From Betaproteobacteria bacterium (GTDB taxonomy: Bacteria > Pseudomonadota > Gammaproteobacteria > Burkholderiales > Burkholderiaceae_D): 64,000 nucleotides of DNA. The notes beneath the pieces are model-generated. The model had not been told where the DNA came from, ran no database searches, and saw only the letters and a program-made list of their open reading frames with translations. Positions 56,179 to 64,000 of the stretch are shown here, piece by piece; position 1 is the stretch's first letter; every line of letters starts with the position of its first letter. The stretch lies in assembly GCA_025362735.1 (NCBI GenBank), contig JANYFL010000062.1, positions 62,001-126,000 of the forward strand. The letters are read 5' to 3'. A program made the position numbers and the translations under genes.

Positions 56179-56820
56179 CTATGCCTTGCCCTTTTGGGCA
56201 GCAAGGGCCTTGTTCTTGTCGGTGAGCAGTTTGATCAATCCATCAACACCACTCTTGTTGATCTCCGAAGCAAAAGAACCACGATAGGTTTCAACCAGCC
56301 AGACACCAAGGACATTGACGTCGATGATCTTCCAGCTATCGCCATTCTTTTCAAGACGGTAATTGAGTTGGACCGGTTCCCCGCCCTTCGGGTTAATGAC
56401 CTGCGAACGAACTTCAACCGAAGCATCATTCACGTCACCTCGAAATGGACGGAACTGCACTTGTTGATCACGTACATCCGACAAAGCACCCGAATAGGTA
56501 TAAGTCAGCAAGAGGCGGAATTGCTCGGTGATCAGCTTTTGCTGTTCCGGCGTCGCTGTGGACCAAAAGCGGCCAACCGCATTCGATGTCATTTTCTGAA
56601 AATTGACGTAAGGCAGGATCTTGCTTTCAACCAGCGCATTGATTTTGCCCAGATTGCCAGCCTGGATTTCCTTGTCCGATTTAACCGTGCTCATCACATC
56701 GGTCGTCAACTGCTTGATCAGTTCATCCGGCGCTACAGGTGCTGCACTGGCGCCCTGCACCATCAGTCCTGCGAACACAGTCACGATCAAAGATTTCCAC
56801 ATGTTTAGAACATTCTTCAT
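56179..56820 (-). CDS. mlaC: Periplasmic phospholipid-binding protein MlaC
   Basis: This protein shuttles phospholipid between MlaA and MlaD. The ATG at 56820 (MKNVLNMWKS) with GGAG 5 nt upstream gives a 213-residue precursor with a signal peptide cleaved after ASA. The Tol_Tol_Ttg2 domain shows LPYVNFQKMTSNAVGRFW and YRLEKNGDSWKIIDVNVLGV. Confidence 0.94.
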   Translation of the reverse strand: MKNVLNMWKSLIVTVFAGLMVQGASAAPVAPDELIKQLTTDVMSTVKSDKEIQAGNLGKINALVESKILPYVNFQKMTSNAVGRFWSTATPEQQKLITEQFRLLLTYTYSGALSDVRDQQVQFRPFRGDVNDASVEVRSQVINPKGGEPVQLNYRLEKNGDSWKIIDVNVLGVWLVETYRGSFASEINKSGVDGLIKLLTDKNKALAAQKGKA

Positions 56821-56909
56821 ACAAACTCCGTTGTTTCTGTTTGTTTCAATTGTTACTACATAAGGACTCATCGGCTGATGAGTCGCATGAAGCCATTTGA
56901 ACCACCAGT

Positions 56910-57893
56910 TTATCTTTCGTTCCCGCCAACTTTGAGATAGGCAGAGCTATTCGACTCGGACTGACTGGACGTCGTCTCTTTGTCCTTTGAATCCGAAGCG
57001 TTTGCAGTCGTTCCAGCTGAGGCGGGTATATCCATACTGGCCGTCGGCTGTTGAACAACCTGATCACGTTCCTCATCTTGCGCGAATGAACTGGTCTGAC
57101 CATCACTAATCATGTTGCGCCGACGTCCCAGATAAGCTTCCCGCAGGAAAACGTAAGGATCAAGGGCTGCGCCTTCAAGGAAACTGCGGGCATCCAGGGA
57201 TGACGCACGGCTATCCACTGCATTCAACACATAGGTTTGATTGCGCGACTTCACCGGATCAATGTAATAGATCGCATTGGTACGGGCATCGACAGTAAAT
57301 GTAGCAGCAGCATCACGTAAGGTACTTGGGCCGAGGAAGGGCAGCATTAAATATGGCCCGGAAGGCACACCCCAATAACCCAGGGTCTGTCCAAAATCTT
57401 CTTTGTGCTTCTCTATGCCCATCTCGGACGCCACGTCAAAACAGCCCAGTATTCCGACCGTAGAGTTGACAACGAAACGTCCAGCATCCGAAACAGCGCT
57501 TCCAAGCTTGGCCTGCAAGGTGTTGTTGAATGCCGCAGGAATGTCGGCCACATTGGAGAAGACATTGCGCACGCAGTTGCGTAACGGCAATGGCACGACA
57601 TTCGTATAGCCTTGGGCAACGGGCTGAAGTAAATATCGATCAAAAGTATCGTTGAACTTGTAAATTACGCGATTGACCGGTTCGATTGGATCATCCGGTG
57701 ATACGTCATCCGTGAAGGTATCCTTTACGGTATCTTTTACCGTCGCCAGGTTGCTATTTACGGTGGCGCAAGCACCCAACACCCCCACCAGTAAACCCAG
57801 CGCGAGCAAGCGACCGATCCTGACCTTATTCAAGCCAGAGCAGATGTTTATTAATATCGCGACGTTCTTCATAATTTTCGTGTGTATTGCCAT
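56910..57893 (-). CDS. mlaA: Outer-membrane lipoprotein MlaA (VacJ)
   Basis: MlaA removes phospholipids from the outer leaflet of the outer membrane. A lipobox LGAC (Cys42 from this start) follows a hydrophobic signal; the core has DPIEPVNRVIYKFND, GYWGVPSGPYLMLPFLGPSTLRD and AAATFTVDAR. A Ser/Thr/Asp-rich tail of about 65 residues is extra. The start is ATG 57893 or ATG 57872. It lies inside the mla operon between mlaD and mlaC. Confidence 0.94.
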   Translation of the reverse strand: MAIHTKIMKNVAILINICSGLNKVRIGRLLALGLLVGVLGACATVNSNLATVKDTVKDTFTDDVSPDDPIEPVNRVIYKFNDTFDRYLLQPVAQGYTNVVPLPLRNCVRNVFSNVADIPAAFNNTLQAKLGSAVSDAGRFVVNSTVGILGCFDVASEMGIEKHKEDFGQTLGYWGVPSGPYLMLPFLGPSTLRDAAATFTVDARTNAIYYIDPVKSRNQTYVLNAVDSRASSLDARSFLEGAALDPYVFLREAYLGRRRNMISDGQTSSFAQDEERDQVVQQPTASMDIPASAGTTANASDSKDKETTSSQSESNSSAYLKVGGNER

Positions 57894-57905
57894 TTATTAC
57901 TTCTA

Positions 57906-58412
57906 TTACTTCTTATTACCTTCACCAACTCCGCCTTCAGCAGCCTTGCTGAACAAAAACTGGCTGATCAAATTCTCCAGTACGACTGCTGATTGAGTAC
58001 TGACGATACGGTCGCCATTCGCCAGGGAAGCGGCATCACCACCTGGCTCAAGCCCAATATACTGCTCGCCCAAAAGTCCCGAAGTCAAAATCTTTGCAGA
58101 CGTATCTTTCGGAAATTTGTACTCGGGCTCCAACTGCAACACCGCAACCGCCTGGTAAGTCTTGTCATCAAAACGAATCTCGGCCACCCGCCCAACCACG
58201 ACCCCTGCACTTTTCACTGGAGCGCGCGGCTTCAAGCCACCAATATTGTCGAACTTGGCGTTTACCTGATAACCCTTCTCCAAGGAAAACGAAGCCAGGT
58301 TTCCAGCCTTCAGCGCCAGAAACAGCAGGGCACAAAAACCAGCCAGAACGAACAATCCCACCCAGAAATCGGTTGCCCTGATTGACAAATTCGGTGACCC
58401 ATTCGCAGACAT
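57906..58412 (-). CDS. mlaD: MCE-domain protein MlaD
   Basis: The membrane-anchored hexameric MCE subunit. The 168 residues comprise an N-terminal anchor (DFWVGLFVLAGFCALLFLAL), the MCE domain (VNAKFDNIGGLKPRAPVKSAGV...KILTSGLLGEQYIGLEPGG) and a short C-terminal helix (LENLISQFLF). It lies between mlaE and mlaA. Confidence 0.95.
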   Translation of the reverse strand: MSANGSPNLSIRATDFWVGLFVLAGFCALLFLALKAGNLASFSLEKGYQVNAKFDNIGGLKPRAPVKSAGVVVGRVAEIRFDDKTYQAVAVLQLEPEYKFPKDTSAKILTSGLLGEQYIGLEPGGDAASLANGDRIVSTQSAVVLENLISQFLFSKAAEGGVGEGNKK

Positions 58413-58444
58413 GATCGTTCCTGTTCTGTTTTATTACGGCAAAT

Positions 58445-59260
58445 TCAGATACTGCTGAACATCAGGGCAGTCAGAATGAAATCCAGACCCAGCACCGCTA
58501 ATGAAGCACTCACCACGGTACGTGTCGTCGCCCTGGAAACACCTTCCGGCGTCGGCTTCGCCTCAAAACCCTGATACAAAGCAATAAACGTCACGGCAAT
58601 GCCAAAAATAATACTTTTGATCACGCCGTTCGCCACATCGTTCCAAACATCTACGCCGCCCTGCATTTGCGACCAAAACGCACCGCTGTCGACTCCAATA
58701 AGCTGCACACCAACAATGTAGCCACCGAAAATACCCACCGCAGAAAAAAGTGCAGCCAGTATCGGCATGCTGATCAAACCGGCCAGAAAGCGCGGCGCAA
58801 TCACTCGTTCGAGCGGATCAACAGCCATCATTTCCATTGCCGACAATTGCTCGCCCGCTTTCATCAGGCCGATTTCAGCCGTGAGTGATGTTCCGGCACG
58901 CCCCGCAAACAGCAAGGCCGTGACGACAGGCCCCAACTCACGCACCAGCGACAACGCAACCAGCAAACCCAAGGCCTGTTCCGATCCATAGCGCTGCAGG
59001 GTGTAATACCCCTGCAAGCCCAACACAAAACCGACAAACAATCCAGAGACAACAATAATGATCAGTGAATAATTACCGATGAAATGAATCTGGTCACGCA
59101 CCAGACCAAAACGTCGCAGACTGTGTATGCTTTTCGAGACAACCCCGAGAAAAAAACGAGTCGCGTGTCCGATTCCAATGATCTGGCTTTTTACCGAAGA
59201 TCGAACCCAATGACCGATACGGCTAATCAGATTGATCGGATTCATCCCTTGCGCATTCAT
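58445..59260 (-). CDS. mlaE: Lipid ABC transporter permease MlaE
   Basis: The 271-residue MlaE permease has the family features [42 protein letters not shown] and a C-terminal [19 protein letters not shown] segment, with about five hydrophobic helices. Its ATG overlaps the mlaF stop by 4 bp. Confidence 0.95.
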   Translation of the reverse strand: MNAQGMNPINLISRIGHWVRSSVKSQIIGIGHATRFFLGVVSKSIHSLRRFGLVRDQIHFIGNYSLIIIVVSGLFVGFVLGLQGYYTLQRYGSEQALGLLVALSLVRELGPVVTALLFAGRAGTSLTAEIGLMKAGEQLSAMEMMAVDPLERVIAPRFLAGLISMPILAALFSAVGIFGGYIVGVQLIGVDSGAFWSQMQGGVDVWNDVANGVIKSIIFGIAVTFIALYQGFEAKPTPEGVSRATTRTVVSASLAVLGLDFILTALMFSSI

Positions 59261-60069
59261 TTGAGCAGCCCCAAGTCACTTGCATAGGACTGCGCCGGGT
59301 AATGAAACGGCACAGGCCCATCGGGTGCGGCATCGACGAACTGGCGAACAAAAGCATCCGTCGATTGCGTCAGTTCTTCGGGTGTGCCTTCCGCTGCCAC
59401 TTTGCCGTTGGCGATGAAATAGACGTAATCAGCAATCGCGAACGATTCCTTGACATCGTGCGTGACCAGCACCGAAGTTGCGCCCAGCGCATCGTTGAGG
59501 CTACGAATCAGATTGGCGGTCACACCCAGCGAAATCGGATCCAGCCCAGCAAACGGCTCGTCATACAAAATTAGTTGCGGATCGAGTGCAATCGCTCTTG
59601 CCAACGCCACGCGACGCGCCATGCCACCGGAAATCTCAGCTGGTCGTAGCTTGTGGGCTCCGCGCAAACCGACAGCATTCAGCTTCATCAGAACCAGATC
59701 ATGAATCAGCGCTTCGGGCAGGTCGGTGTGCTCCCGCAACGGAAAAGCCACATTGTCGAACACACTCATGTCGGTAAAGAGAGCGCCGAACTGGAACAAC
59801 ATGCCCATTTTGCGGCGCATTCTGTACAAGCCAGGCTTGTCGAGCGTATGCACAGTCTCGCCATCCACCTTGACCGAGCCAGACTGAGGGCGAATCTGGC
59901 CCCCGATCAAACGCAAGATCGTGGTCTTGCCCGAACCAGACCCCCCCATCACGGCCACCACTTTGCCGCGACCAAAATGCATATCGATCCCGGACAAAAT
60001 CGAACGATCTCCATAACTGAAATTCAGTCCAGAGATTTCGACAAGAGCTTGTTCGGAATTGGGGGGCAC
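59257..60069 (-). CDS. mlaF: Lipid ABC transporter ATPase MlaF
   Basis: The ATPase of the Mla system, 270 residues: Walker [10 protein letters not shown] (42-50), signature [14 protein letters not shown], Walker [16 protein letters not shown], the switch histidine in VTHDV. The start is GTG at 60069. First gene of mlaFEDACB. Confidence 0.95.
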   Translation of the reverse strand: MPPNSEQALVEISGLNFSYGDRSILSGIDMHFGRGKVVAVMGGSGSGKTTILRLIGGQIRPQSGSVKVDGETVHTLDKPGLYRMRRKMGMLFQFGALFTDMSVFDNVAFPLREHTDLPEALIHDLVLMKLNAVGLRGAHKLRPAEISGGMARRVALARAIALDPQLILYDEPFAGLDPISLGVTANLIRSLNDALGATSVLVTHDVKESFAIADYVYFIANGKVAAEGTPEELTQSTDAFVRQFVDAAPDGPVPFHYPAQSYASDLGLLK

Positions 60070-60280
60070 TTAAAGTTTGAAGGTAATTAATGATGCAGAA
60101 AAAATCGACCGAAGCTAACTAACCATCAGGTCAATAATTATACTGCGCAGCAACATAACCCATTCCGAATCGCATAAGAACAGGCCTCCATCCTACAAAT
60201 GCGTTGCGGCATCAACACACTTTCGGTTGATGTACGTCATTCCAAGGTCGCCATGGAATCGCCTGATTCTGGATCATGAC

Positions 60281-62275
60281 TTATTTACTCAGCAAACGCT
60301 CTTCAGCTAAGGCCAAGGCCTCTGGATCTCCGCGCAAGACCACTGCATCCCCCGCCATCAAGCGCGCATCAGGGCCTGGGTCAACGCCCCGAATCCCTCT
60401 TCTGCGAATCGCGGTTACGCTTACCCCCATCAATTCCAGACCCAATTCCCCTAAAGGCTCGCCCGCCACGCGGCTACCCACAGGAATCGTGACCGAATGC
60501 AAACGGACCTGGCCCTGATCGCCCATTTCAATATCGGCATCATCGGCACCATGAAAAAAGCCGCGCAACATTTGATAACGAGACTCGCGCGTTTCGCGCA
60601 CGCGATTGAGCACTCGGGAGATAGGAACTCCAAGCAAGACCAGTGCGTGCGAGGCAAGCATCAAGCTGCCCTCAAGTATTTCCGGCACCACTTCTGCCGC
60701 GCCAGCTTCTCGCAATTTTTCCAGGTCGACATCGTCGTAAGTTCTCACAATGACCGGCAGATTGGGTTCAAGTTGATGCGCAAAGTGCAGGACTTTTAAG
60801 GCCGAAGGCGTATCGGCATAGGTGATGACCAATGCCGCCGCCCGATGAATACCGGCGGCAACCAAAGATTCTCGCCGTGCCGCATCGCCATAAACAACGG
60901 AATGCCCTGCAGCGGCAGCTTCATGAACACGCTCTGGATCCAGATCCAAGGCCACGTATGAAATCCCCTCCTGCTCCAGCAAATGGGAAAGATTCTGACC
61001 ACTGCGACCAAAGCCGCAGACGATTACATGTGATCGGGTCATGAGACTTTGCGAAGCAATCTGCGTCAGTGCCAACGATTGCTGTAACCATTCCGTAGAG
61101 GAAATGCGCATCACTATGCGGTCGCTGTACTGAATCAGGAAAGGAGCCACGAGCATCGAGAGCACCATCGAAGCCAGAACAAGCTGATTCAACAGCGGAT
61201 TCATCAGGCTCAGATCGCTGGCCTGATTAAGGAGAACGAAACCGAATTCACCTGCTTGCGCCAGGGCCAAACCAGTGCGAATAGCCACACCGCCGGGACA
61301 TCCGAAAGCTCGGGCCAAAAAAGTAATGAGTGCAAACTTGAGCAAAACCGGGCCGATCAATAGCACTAGTACCCAGCCGATGTGATCCACCACGGTTCGG
61401 ATATTCAACAACATCCCAATGGTGATGAAAAACAGCCCTAGAAGCACATCGCGAAAGGGTTTGATGTCCTCTTCCACTTGATGCCGGAATTCGGTTTCAG
61501 AAATGAGGACTCCGGCGACAAAGGCCCCCAGCGCCATTGACAAGCCCGCCAACTCGGTCAACCAGGCTAACCCCAACGTGATCAGGAGCAGATTCAACAT
61601 GAATAACTCTTGCGAGCGGCGCCGCGCCACCACATGGAACCATTTGCGCATCAGTTTCTGGCCGAAATAAAGCAGCAAGGCCAACACCACCACCACCTTG
61701 ATTGCAGCAAGGGTCAGGGTCCAGACAAGATCCTCGGTCGGGTGGCTCAGTGCCGGTACCAAAATCAGCAGGGGGACGACGGCTAAATCCTGGAACAAGA
61801 GGACGCCCATGATCTGTCGACCATGCTTGGAATCGATCTCAAGGCGTTCGGTCAATAATTTGACGACGATGGCCGTCGATGACATTGCCAGAGCGCCGCC
61901 CAGTGCAAAAAAAACAATCAGGGAAGTCGATTTAGCCAGAAATGGAATCAGCATCGCTGCAAGCGAGCCCGCGATCACCGTGGCAAGAACGGTCAATGTC
62001 ACCTGGGCAAGGCCCAAGCCAAAAACGATATTGCGCATCGCGCGCAACTTGCCAAGGCTGAACTCCAGTCCAATGGAAAACATCAGGAAGACCACGCCGA
62101 ATTCGGCCAGATGACGTGTCTCTTCGGCATCTGGCACCAGACCCAGGGCATTCGGACCAATGACGATGCCGACCGCCAGATAACCCAGCATCGGCGGCAG
62201 GTGCAGTATGCGAAACAGCACCACACCCAGCACTGAGGCAAGCAAAAACAGCAGCGAAAGCTCAAGTACTGTCAT
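60281..62275 (-). CDS. CPA2-type monovalent cation:proton antiporter with RCK domain (KefB/KefC-like)
   Basis: A 664-residue protein: a CPA2 Na+/H+ exchanger domain of 12 or so helices (about 1-395; LGYLAVGIVIGPNALGLV, FSIGLEFSLGKLR), a TrkA-N/RCK nucleotide-binding domain (about 415-535; VIVCGFGRSGQNLSHLL) and a TrkA-C domain (about 570-660). It probably exchanges K+ for H+ under control of a bound nucleotide. There is no ancillary KefF/KefG oxidoreductase gene beside it. It is divergent from kdsD. Confidence 0.93.
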   Translation of the reverse strand: MTVLELSLLFLLASVLGVVLFRILHLPPMLGYLAVGIVIGPNALGLVPDAEETRHLAEFGVVFLMFSIGLEFSLGKLRAMRNIVFGLGLAQVTLTVLATVIAGSLAAMLIPFLAKSTSLIVFFALGGALAMSSTAIVVKLLTERLEIDSKHGRQIMGVLLFQDLAVVPLLILVPALSHPTEDLVWTLTLAAIKVVVVLALLLYFGQKLMRKWFHVVARRRSQELFMLNLLLITLGLAWLTELAGLSMALGAFVAGVLISETEFRHQVEEDIKPFRDVLLGLFFITIGMLLNIRTVVDHIGWVLVLLIGPVLLKFALITFLARAFGCPGGVAIRTGLALAQAGEFGFVLLNQASDLSLMNPLLNQLVLASMVLSMLVAPFLIQYSDRIVMRISSTEWLQQSLALTQIASQSLMTRSHVIVCGFGRSGQNLSHLLEQEGISYVALDLDPERVHEAAAAGHSVVYGDAARRESLVAAGIHRAAALVITYADTPSALKVLHFAHQLEPNLPVIVRTYDDVDLEKLREAGAAEVVPEILEGSLMLASHALVLLGVPISRVLNRVRETRESRYQMLRGFFHGADDADIEMGDQGQVRLHSVTIPVGSRVAGEPLGELGLELMGVSVTAIRRRGIRGVDPGPDARLMAGDAVVLRGDPEALALAEERLLSK

Positions 62276-62445
62276 GTTGCGAACTTAAACGCCATGACGA
62301 TTCTGCATCGCAACTGCGTGCGCATGTCGCTGCTACCTGAAGCAAGCTTACCCACGCCCCCCCCTTAATTTATGCCTACAGTTTTGACGATTTTTGGATT
62401 GAGTCGAACTCAGAAAAGCGCGACACTAAGCAATAAGCATGCCTT

Positions 62446-62460
62446 TGCTATACTCAGTCT
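62446..62460 (+). promoter_or_regulatory. Extended -10 promoter directly in front of kdsD
   Basis: TGCTATACT (62446-62454) is an extended -10 element. The ATG of kdsD begins 7 nt after the hexamer, exactly where a transcript would start, and no Shine-Dalgarno sequence is present. No good -35 is seen, as expected for extended -10 promoters. Confidence 0.5.
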
Positions 62461-63498
62461 ATGCCTATCAGCAATGTACCGCAGGGCGCTCGTGCGCCGC
62501 AAATCGAAAGTGCCGCCACATCATCGGCAAGCTCAACGCGCCAAATCAATTTGGGCCGTGAGGTTCTCGAAATCGAAGCTCAGGCGATCCTGGACTTGCG
62601 CGCGCACGTCGACGCTACATTTGTCGAAGCAGTCCAGTTGATCCTCCAATGCCGAGGCCGGGTTGTGGTCAGCGGAATCGGAAAGTCGGGCCATATCGCC
62701 CGCAAGATTGCCGCCACATTCGCAAGTACCGGGACACCGGCATTTTTTGTTCATCCGGCCGAAGCCAATCACGGCGATCTGGGTATGGTGACCAAAGACG
62801 ATATCTTTTTAGCGCTCTCCAACTCTGGCGAAGCCGCCGAATTACTCACCATCCTCCCCATACTCAAACGCCAGGGTGCAAAGCTGATTGCCATGACGGG
62901 CAATACTCAATCTTCACTAGCCGCATTGGCCGACGTGCATCTCTATGCGGGCGTTCAAAAAGAAGCTGGGCCTTTGAATCTGGCGCCCACGGCTAGCACC
63001 ACAGCGGCACTGGCTCTGGGAGATGCGCTTGCGGTGGTGCTGCTCGATCAGCGCGGCTTCAGTGCCGAAGACTTTGCCCGCTCACATCCTGGTGGTGCGC
63101 TCGGGAGGCGATTACTGACGCATGTACGCGATGTGATGCGCAGCGGCGCTGCCATTCCTTCTGTGGGTCTGGACGCCACACTTACCGATGCCTTGCTGGA
63201 AATCAGTCGGAAAGGTCTGGCGATGACGGCCATAGTCGATGCCAATGGCAAAGTCGCGGGGATTTTCACCGATGGCGACCTGCGCCGTTTGGTCGAGCGT
63301 ACGCAGAACTTCTCGAATCTTAAAGTGGCCGACGTCATGCATGTACATCCGCGCCTGATTGGTCCGGAACGTCTGGCTGCCGAAGCCGCAGACCTGATGG
63401 AACAACATCGCATCAATCAGCTTTTGGTCGTCGATGCATCGGGAGTCCTCGTCGGCGCTCTGCATATTCACGACCTCACTACGGCGAAGGTAATCTGA
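62461..63498 (+). CDS. kdsD: Arabinose-5-phosphate isomerase (KdsD/KpsF family)
   Basis: This enzyme converts ribulose 5-phosphate to arabinose 5-phosphate, the precursor of Kdo. The 345-residue protein has an SIS domain (about 50-190; SGIGKSGHIARKIAATFASTG, ALSNSGEAAELL) and two CBS repeats (about 225-345). The first 30 residues are Ser/Ala-rich and look disordered. It is followed 2 bp later by kdsC, so both Kdo steps are in one operon. Confidence 0.95.
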   Translation: MPISNVPQGARAPQIESAATSSASSTRQINLGREVLEIEAQAILDLRAHVDATFVEAVQLILQCRGRVVVSGIGKSGHIARKIAATFASTGTPAFFVHPAEANHGDLGMVTKDDIFLALSNSGEAAELLTILPILKRQGAKLIAMTGNTQSSLAALADVHLYAGVQKEAGPLNLAPTASTTAALALGDALAVVLLDQRGFSAEDFARSHPGGALGRRLLTHVRDVMRSGAAIPSVGLDATLTDALLEISRKGLAMTAIVDANGKVAGIFTDGDLRRLVERTQNFSNLKVADVMHVHPRLIGPERLAAEAADLMEQHRINQLLVVDASGVLVGALHIHDLTTAKVI

Positions 63499-63500
63499 GC

Positions 63501-64000
63501 ATGAACGATGCGCTCAAAGATCGCCTGAAAAATATCGAACTCATGATTTTCGATGTCGATGGCGTGCTGACCGATGGCCGTTTGTACTATGGCGAGCAAG
63601 GTGAGCTGATGAAAGTTTTTCATGTACTGGATGGACATGGCATCAAGGCGCTTGCGAATGCCGGTATTGCCACCGCCATCATGTCGGGACGTTCTCATCC
63701 AGCTGTCGACAAGCGTGCGCGCGATCTGGGCATGACCCACGTTCTTCAAGGCATTACGGACAAATCGGTAGCGCTTGACCAGTTACTGCAAGCAACCGGC
63801 AAAACGCTGAAGCAATGCGGCTTCATGGGCGACGACATCATCGATATTTGCGTCATGGAGCGGGTCGGTTTTGCAGCGACGGTACCGAATGCGGCTGATC
63901 ATATTGCCCAGTACGCACATTGGACCAGCCGCAGATCTGGAGGCTTGGGTGCGGTACGCGAAGTCTGTGAACTGATTCTGGAAGCCAAAGGCCATCAACC
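63501..64000 (+). CDS. kdsC: 3-deoxy-D-manno-octulosonate 8-phosphate phosphatase, 3'-truncated by window edge
   Basis: A HAD phosphatase that makes free Kdo. The visible 166 residues contain motif I MIFDVDGVLTDGRLYY, motif II IMSGRS, and motif III/IV with KQCGFMGDDIIDICVM; the cap-less C1/C2-type length fits KdsC (about 170-190 aa). The reading frame is still open at the end of the window. Confidence 0.95.
   Translation, partial: MNDALKDRLKNIELMIFDVDGVLTDGRLYYGEQGELMKVFHVLDGHGIKALANAGIATAIMSGRSHPAVDKRARDLGMTHVLQGITDKSVALDQLLQATGKTLKQCGFMGDDIIDICVMERVGFAATVPNAADHIAQYAHWTSRRSGGLGAVREVCELILEAKGHQ

Overview
The window is a chromosome segment of a Gram-negative betaproteobacterium, most likely Burkholderiales or a close relative. 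The evidence is gene order: accB-accC-prmA-zinc-ribbon protein; nrdB/nrdA-ampD-pilR-pilS-ypjD/ffh; sspB-sspA-petCBA; tatCBA-HIT-hisEIFAHB...DG-murA-bolA; and an mla operon with mlaA inside it, beside kdsD-kdsC. LPS synthesis (KdsD/KdsC), Mla lipid transport, cytochrome bc1 and two-component control of type IV pili all fit a diderm, respiring, piliated cell. Codon use is moderately GC-rich except in one AT-rich block. The species cannot be fixed by eye.

Layout. 1-5.5 kb: the end of a surface polysaccharide locus (methyltransferase, GT2, epimerase, WbpL-type initiating transferase, WbpM-type dehydratase). 5.6-15.6 kb: housekeeping genes (apaH, acyltransferase, TlpA thioredoxin, aroQ, accBC, prmA, PfkB kinase, 17-kDa-type lipoprotein, YggT). 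15.7-27.7 kb: histone H1-like protein, class Ia ribonucleotide reductase (nrdB and nrdA separated by about 1.2 kb of repeats), ampD, pilRS, ypjD. 27.9-29.2 kb: ffh. 29.3-36.5 kb: an accessory region ending at tRNA-Thr. It holds a small toxin/antitoxin-like pair, a flavin oxidoreductase/TPR pair with a divergent, frameshifted AraC-type regulator, and an AT-rich three-gene cassette with a PIN-like nuclease. 36.6-45 kb: sspBA, petABC, mscL, a DegS/DegQ-type protease, tatABC. 45-54 kb: a his cluster continuous with murA and bolA, in which hisC alone is inverted. 54-60 kb: an ABC-2 exporter and mlaFEDACB. 60-64 kb: a KefB/C-type antiporter, kdsD and partial kdsC.

The most notable non-coding signals are as follows. 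(1) Five DnaA-box-like 9-mers lie at 11-12 bp steps beside an AT-rich tract, upstream of a pair of NrdR boxes 31 bp apart, in front of nrdA. (2) A long-palindrome element of about 140 bp with terminal inverted repeats is present in two nearly identical copies, each starting at the stop codon of a gene, and a 15-bp piece of its end sits at the murA stop codon. (3) Repeats are concentrated between nrdB and nrdA. (4) Three tandem hairpins lie between petC and sspA. (5) kdsD has an extended -10 promoter placed so that its mRNA may be leaderless. The AT-rich cassette at 34-36.2 kb is the best candidate for an undescribed system, but only its PIN-like member can be given even a tentative biochemical role.
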